A stretch of 64,000 nt of DNA from Jiangella alkaliphila (GTDB taxonomy: Bacteria > Actinomycetota > Actinomycetes > Jiangellales > Jiangellaceae). The notes below the pieces were generated by a model. That model was not told the origin of the DNA. It did not search any database and was given only the letters and a program-made list of their open reading frames with translations. Position numbers and translations under genes: made by a program. Numbering within the stretch: position 1 is the first letter of the stretch; each line of letters starts with the position of its first letter. Shown here piece by piece: positions 61,462 to 64,000 of this stretch. The stretch lies in assembly GCF_900105925.1 (NCBI RefSeq), contig NZ_LT629791.1, forward strand, positions 6,480,001-6,544,000, given 5' to 3'.

Positions 61462-63191
61462 GCTGCCTCCTCCGCGGTCAGCTGGGACTCGACGATCTCG
61501 GTGTAGGTCGGGCTGGTCTCCATCAGCTCGGCGTGGGTGCCGAGCCCGACGACGGCGCCGTCATCGAGCACCACGATCTGGTCGGCGTCGATGATCGTGG
61601 AGATGCGCTGCGCGACGATGACCACCGCGGCGTCGGTGATGTGCGGGCGCAGCGCCGCCCGCAGCCGGGCGTCGGTGGCGAGGTCGAGTGCGGAGAACGA
61701 GTCGTCGAACAGGTAGATGCCAGGCTTGCGGACCAGCGCGCGGGCGATCGCCAGCCGCTGCCGCTGCCCGCCGGACACGTTGGTGCCGCCCTGCGCGATC
61801 GGCGCGTCCAGGCCCTCCGGCATCTCCTCGACGAAGTCGGCGGCCTGCGCAACGCGCAACGCGTCCCACAACTCGTCGTCGGTGGCGTCGGGCTTGCCGT
61901 ACCGCAGGTTGCTGGCGACGGTGCCGGAGAACAGGTACGCCTTCTGCGGCACCAGGCCGATCCGCTCGCGCAGCGCCTCGGGGTCGAGCCGGCGGACGTC
62001 GACGCCGCCGGCCAGCACCTGGCCCGCCGTCACGTCGATGAGCCGCGGCACCAGGCTGACCAGGGTCGTCTTGCCCGAACCGGTGCTGCCGACGACCGCG
62101 GTCGTGGTGCCGGGCTCGACGGTGAACGACACGTCGCGCAGCACCGGCGACTCAGCGCCCGGGTAGGCGAACCCCGCGCCGCGCAGCTCCAGCGACACCC
62201 GGGACGGCAGGGTCGTCACCGGCTCCGCCGGCGGCACCACCGACGAGTCGGTGCCGAGCACCTCGCCGATGCGTTCCGCGCAGACCGTCGCCCGCGGAAT
62301 CATGACCAGCATGAACGTCGCCATCATGACCGCCATCAGGATCTGGATGAGGTAGGTCAGGAACGCCGTCAGCGAGCCGATCTGCAGCTGGCCGTCGTCG
62401 ATGCGCGACGCGCCGAACCACAGCACGGCAACGCTGGACACGTTGAGGACGAACATCACCCACGGGAACATCAGCGCCATCAGCCGGCCGACGTACAGCG
62501 CGGTCTCGGTGAGCGCGGTGTTGGCGACGGCGAACCGGCTGCGCTCCCAGCGCTCGCGGACGAACGCCCGCACCACCCGGATGCCGGTGATCTGCTCGCG
62601 CATGACCCGGTTGACGGCGTCGATGCGCACCTGCATGAGCCGGAACCCGGGCACCATGCGGCGCACGATCAGCGCGATGCCGATGACCAGCGCGGGGACG
62701 CAGACCAGCAGCAGCCAGGCCAGGTCGACGTCCTCGCGCAGCGCCATGATGAGGCCGCCGGTCGCCGTGATCGGCGCGGTGACCAGCAGCGTGCACGACA
62801 TCAGCACCAGCATCTGGACCTGCTGGACGTCGTTGGTGTTGCGGGTGATCAGCGACGGCGCGCCGAACCGGCCCACCTCGCGAGCGGAGAACTCGCCGAC
62901 GCGGTGGAAGACGGCGGCCCGCACGTCGCGGCCGAACGCCATCGCCGTCTTCGCGCCGAAGTACACCGCGCCGACCGTGCAGGCGATCTGCAGCAGCGTC
63001 GCCGCCAGCATCCACCCGCCGGTACGCATGATGTAGCCGGTGTCGCCGCGGGCGATGCCGTTGTCGATGATGTCGGCGTTGAGACTGGGCAGGTAGAGCG
63101 AGGCCAGCGTGCCGATGAACTGCAGCACGACGACGGCGGCGAGCCACCGCCGGTACGGGCGCAGGTACGTCCGCAGCAGGGTGATGAGCAT
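61458..63191 (-). CDS. ABC exporter half-transporter 1 (degenerate ATPase site)
   Basis: 577-aa type I exporter subunit with six membrane helices and an ATPase domain. Walker A is GSTGSGKTT and signature VSGGQRQRL, but Walker B reads [12 protein letters not shown] (Asp instead of the catalytic Glu) and the H-loop VIVAQRIST (Gln instead of His), as in the non-catalytic half of heterodimeric exporters. ATG at 63191, GGAG 7 nt upstream. It is 65 bp downstream of the TetR gene and so likely under its control. Confidence 0.94.
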   Translation of the reverse strand: MLITLLRTYLRPYRRWLAAVVVLQFIGTLASLYLPSLNADIIDNGIARGDTGYIMRTGGWMLAATLLQIACTVGAVYFGAKTAMAFGRDVRAAVFHRVGEFSAREVGRFGAPSLITRNTNDVQQVQMLVLMSCTLLVTAPITATGGLIMALREDVDLAWLLLVCVPALVIGIALIVRRMVPGFRLMQVRIDAVNRVMREQITGIRVVRAFVRERWERSRFAVANTALTETALYVGRLMALMFPWVMFVLNVSSVAVLWFGASRIDDGQLQIGSLTAFLTYLIQILMAVMMATFMLVMIPRATVCAERIGEVLGTDSSVVPPAEPVTTLPSRVSLELRGAGFAYPGAESPVLRDVSFTVEPGTTTAVVGSTGSGKTTLVSLVPRLIDVTAGQVLAGGVDVRRLDPEALRERIGLVPQKAYLFSGTVASNLRYGKPDATDDELWDALRVAQAADFVEEMPEGLDAPIAQGGTNVSGGQRQRLAIARALVRKPGIYLFDDSFSALDLATDARLRAALRPHITDAAVVIVAQRISTIIDADQIVVLDDGAVVGLGTHAELMETSPTYTEIVESQLTAEEAA

Positions 63192-63256
63192 GGAACGGCT
63201 CCGAACTGGAGTATCGGAATCTGACGTGGTGCTGACGTGTGCCCGAGCTCGAAGGG

Positions 63257-63871
63257 TCAGGGCGACGGGTCGTTCGTGGTCGCCGGCGCGGCGACGACGC
63301 CGTGCAGCAGCAGGTCGACGACCTCGGCCGGGGTCATGGGCTCGTGGTCGTTGATGAGCGGGTGGAAGCCGGCGAAGGCGAGGATGCGCAGCCGCCGGGC
63401 CACCTCGACCGGCGGGACCCGCAGCCGACGGCGGTCGGGCTCGACCAACGCGGCGATGACGGCCATGATGCCGGCGTGCCGCGGCGGCTCCTGGCGCCCG
63501 TCGTCGCCCGGCGGCCGGCTGAAGCCGATGGCCACCATGAGCTGGAAGACGCTGGTGAGCCGCTCGTGCAGGATCTCCGCCGCGACCAGCAGCCGGTGCT
63601 CCAGCGGCAGGTCGGTGCCGATGGCCCGCAGCCGCCGCTCGGTGTCGCCGGGGTCGATCGCCGCCTCGAGCACCTGCTTGAGCAGCGAGTCCTTGTCGTC
63701 GAAGACCCGGAAGATGGTGCCCTCGGCGATGCCCGCCGCCTCGGCGATCTGCCGGGTGCTGACGTCGAACCCGTGCTGGCGGACCAGCGGCAGGGTGGCG
63801 TCGATGATCGCCGCACGTCGCTGTTCCGGCGACATGGGCGTCGCGCGCACCCGGCGGGTCTCGGTGGCCAT
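63257..63871 (-). CDS. TetR-family regulator of the ABC exporter
   Basis: 204-aa regulator. The N-terminal HTH is RRAAIIDATLPLVRQHGFDVSTRQIAEAAGIAEGTIFRVFDDKDSLLKQV (about 18-67), and the C-terminal ligand domain is unspecific. ATG at 63871 with a 20-bp palindrome (63887-63906) 15 bp upstream. As first gene of a TetR-ABC-ABC operon it should repress exporter expression until a ligand binds. Confidence 0.93.
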   Translation of the reverse strand: MATETRRVRATPMSPEQRRAAIIDATLPLVRQHGFDVSTRQIAEAAGIAEGTIFRVFDDKDSLLKQVLEAAIDPGDTERRLRAIGTDLPLEHRLLVAAEILHERLTSVFQLMVAIGFSRPPGDDGRQEPPRHAGIMAVIAALVEPDRRRLRVPPVEVARRLRILAFAGFHPLINDHEPMTPAEVVDLLLHGVVAAPATTNDPSP

Positions 63872-63886
63872 GGGTCACGATGCTAA

Positions 63887-63906
63887 GTGAGTGAGGGCTC
63901 ACTCAC
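63887..63906. promoter_or_regulatory. TetR operator
   Basis: Perfect 9-bp inverted repeat GTGAGTGAG-GG-CTCACTCAC directly before TAGCAT (63880-63885, minus strand), a possible -10 box of the exporter operon. Confidence 0.8.
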
Positions 63907-64000
63907 AACTGGTTTCCCACGCGTTCGCTCTGCGCGGACGGCGATGGTGAGCGTTTGCTGGGGCCGGAGCACCAGCAGGTGCTCACCCATCACCTTTCCC
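63907..64000. other. Right edge without recognisable gene
   Basis: No convincing reading frame. A GGTGAGC/GCTCACC inverted repeat (about 63945-63991) may belong to a terminator or a gene beyond the window. Confidence 0.4.

Overview
The window is high-GC DNA from a Gram-positive actinomycete. Supporting signs are many GTG starts, many TANNNT boxes 6-8 nt before a start codon (leaderless mRNAs), an IdeR/DmdR-type iron box, an RNHCP zinc protein, a deazaflavin-type nitroreductase, and actinobacterial gene neighbourhoods. A Jiangella-like genus is a guess from the number of secreted glycoside hydrolases. It cannot be settled from this sequence alone.

Layout. 1-1.5 kb: the end of an integrated element (tyrosine recombinase) abutting tRNA-Glu(CTC), then tRNA-Gln(CTG). 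1.6-13.4 kb: one leftward operon for uptake and breakdown of a glycan (secreted GH116-type enzyme, CobW-type GTPase, RbsA/RbsC-like sugar ABC transporter, sugar-binding lipoprotein, secreted GH172/DUF2961 enzyme). It has a strong promoter and a LacI-type operator that recurs at the ATPase start. 13.5-15 kb: ArsR/SRPBCC/RibD-like operon. 15.4-24.1 kb: housekeeping and unknown genes (gltX, FAH hydrolase, thioredoxin, permuted lipoate ligase, Ski2-like helicase). 24.1-25.1 kb: an IS982-type insertion sequence exactly at the helicase stop codon. 25.1-28.9 kb: secreted protein, serine hydrolase, a second ArsR/SRPBCC operon. 28.9-41.6 kb: amino-acid biosynthesis (cimA with an Ile attenuator, ilvE, leuB, serA) mixed with an RNHCP gene behind a structured leader, a phosphodiesterase and two tandem secreted S15 peptidases. 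41.7-43.3 kb: thiD-tenA under a TPP riboswitch. 43.3-47.2 kb: hydrolases, a nitroreductase, a Clp-N/HTH pair and a methyltransferase. 47.2-47.7 kb: a 485-bp non-coding element made of nested inverted repeats. 47.7-58.4 kb: two metallophosphoesterase-beta-propeller proteins flanking small enzymes, an iron-siderophore binding lipoprotein and a divergent thioredoxin-reductase/XRE-cupin pair. 58.5-64 kb: polyphosphate kinase 2 and a TetR-controlled heterodimeric ABC exporter.

How genes work together. Citramalate synthase, the branched-chain aminotransferase and isopropylmalate dehydrogenase serve Ile/Leu/Val synthesis, and the cimA leader encodes a short peptide with paired Ile codons before a terminator. 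The glycan operon couples extracellular hydrolysis to sugar import. Intergenic hairpins of a GTTGATCATGGAG family sit at the 3' ends of several genes and may double as terminators. The least explained parts are the 485-bp palindromic element, the structured leader before the RNHCP gene, and the CobW gene inside the sugar operon.
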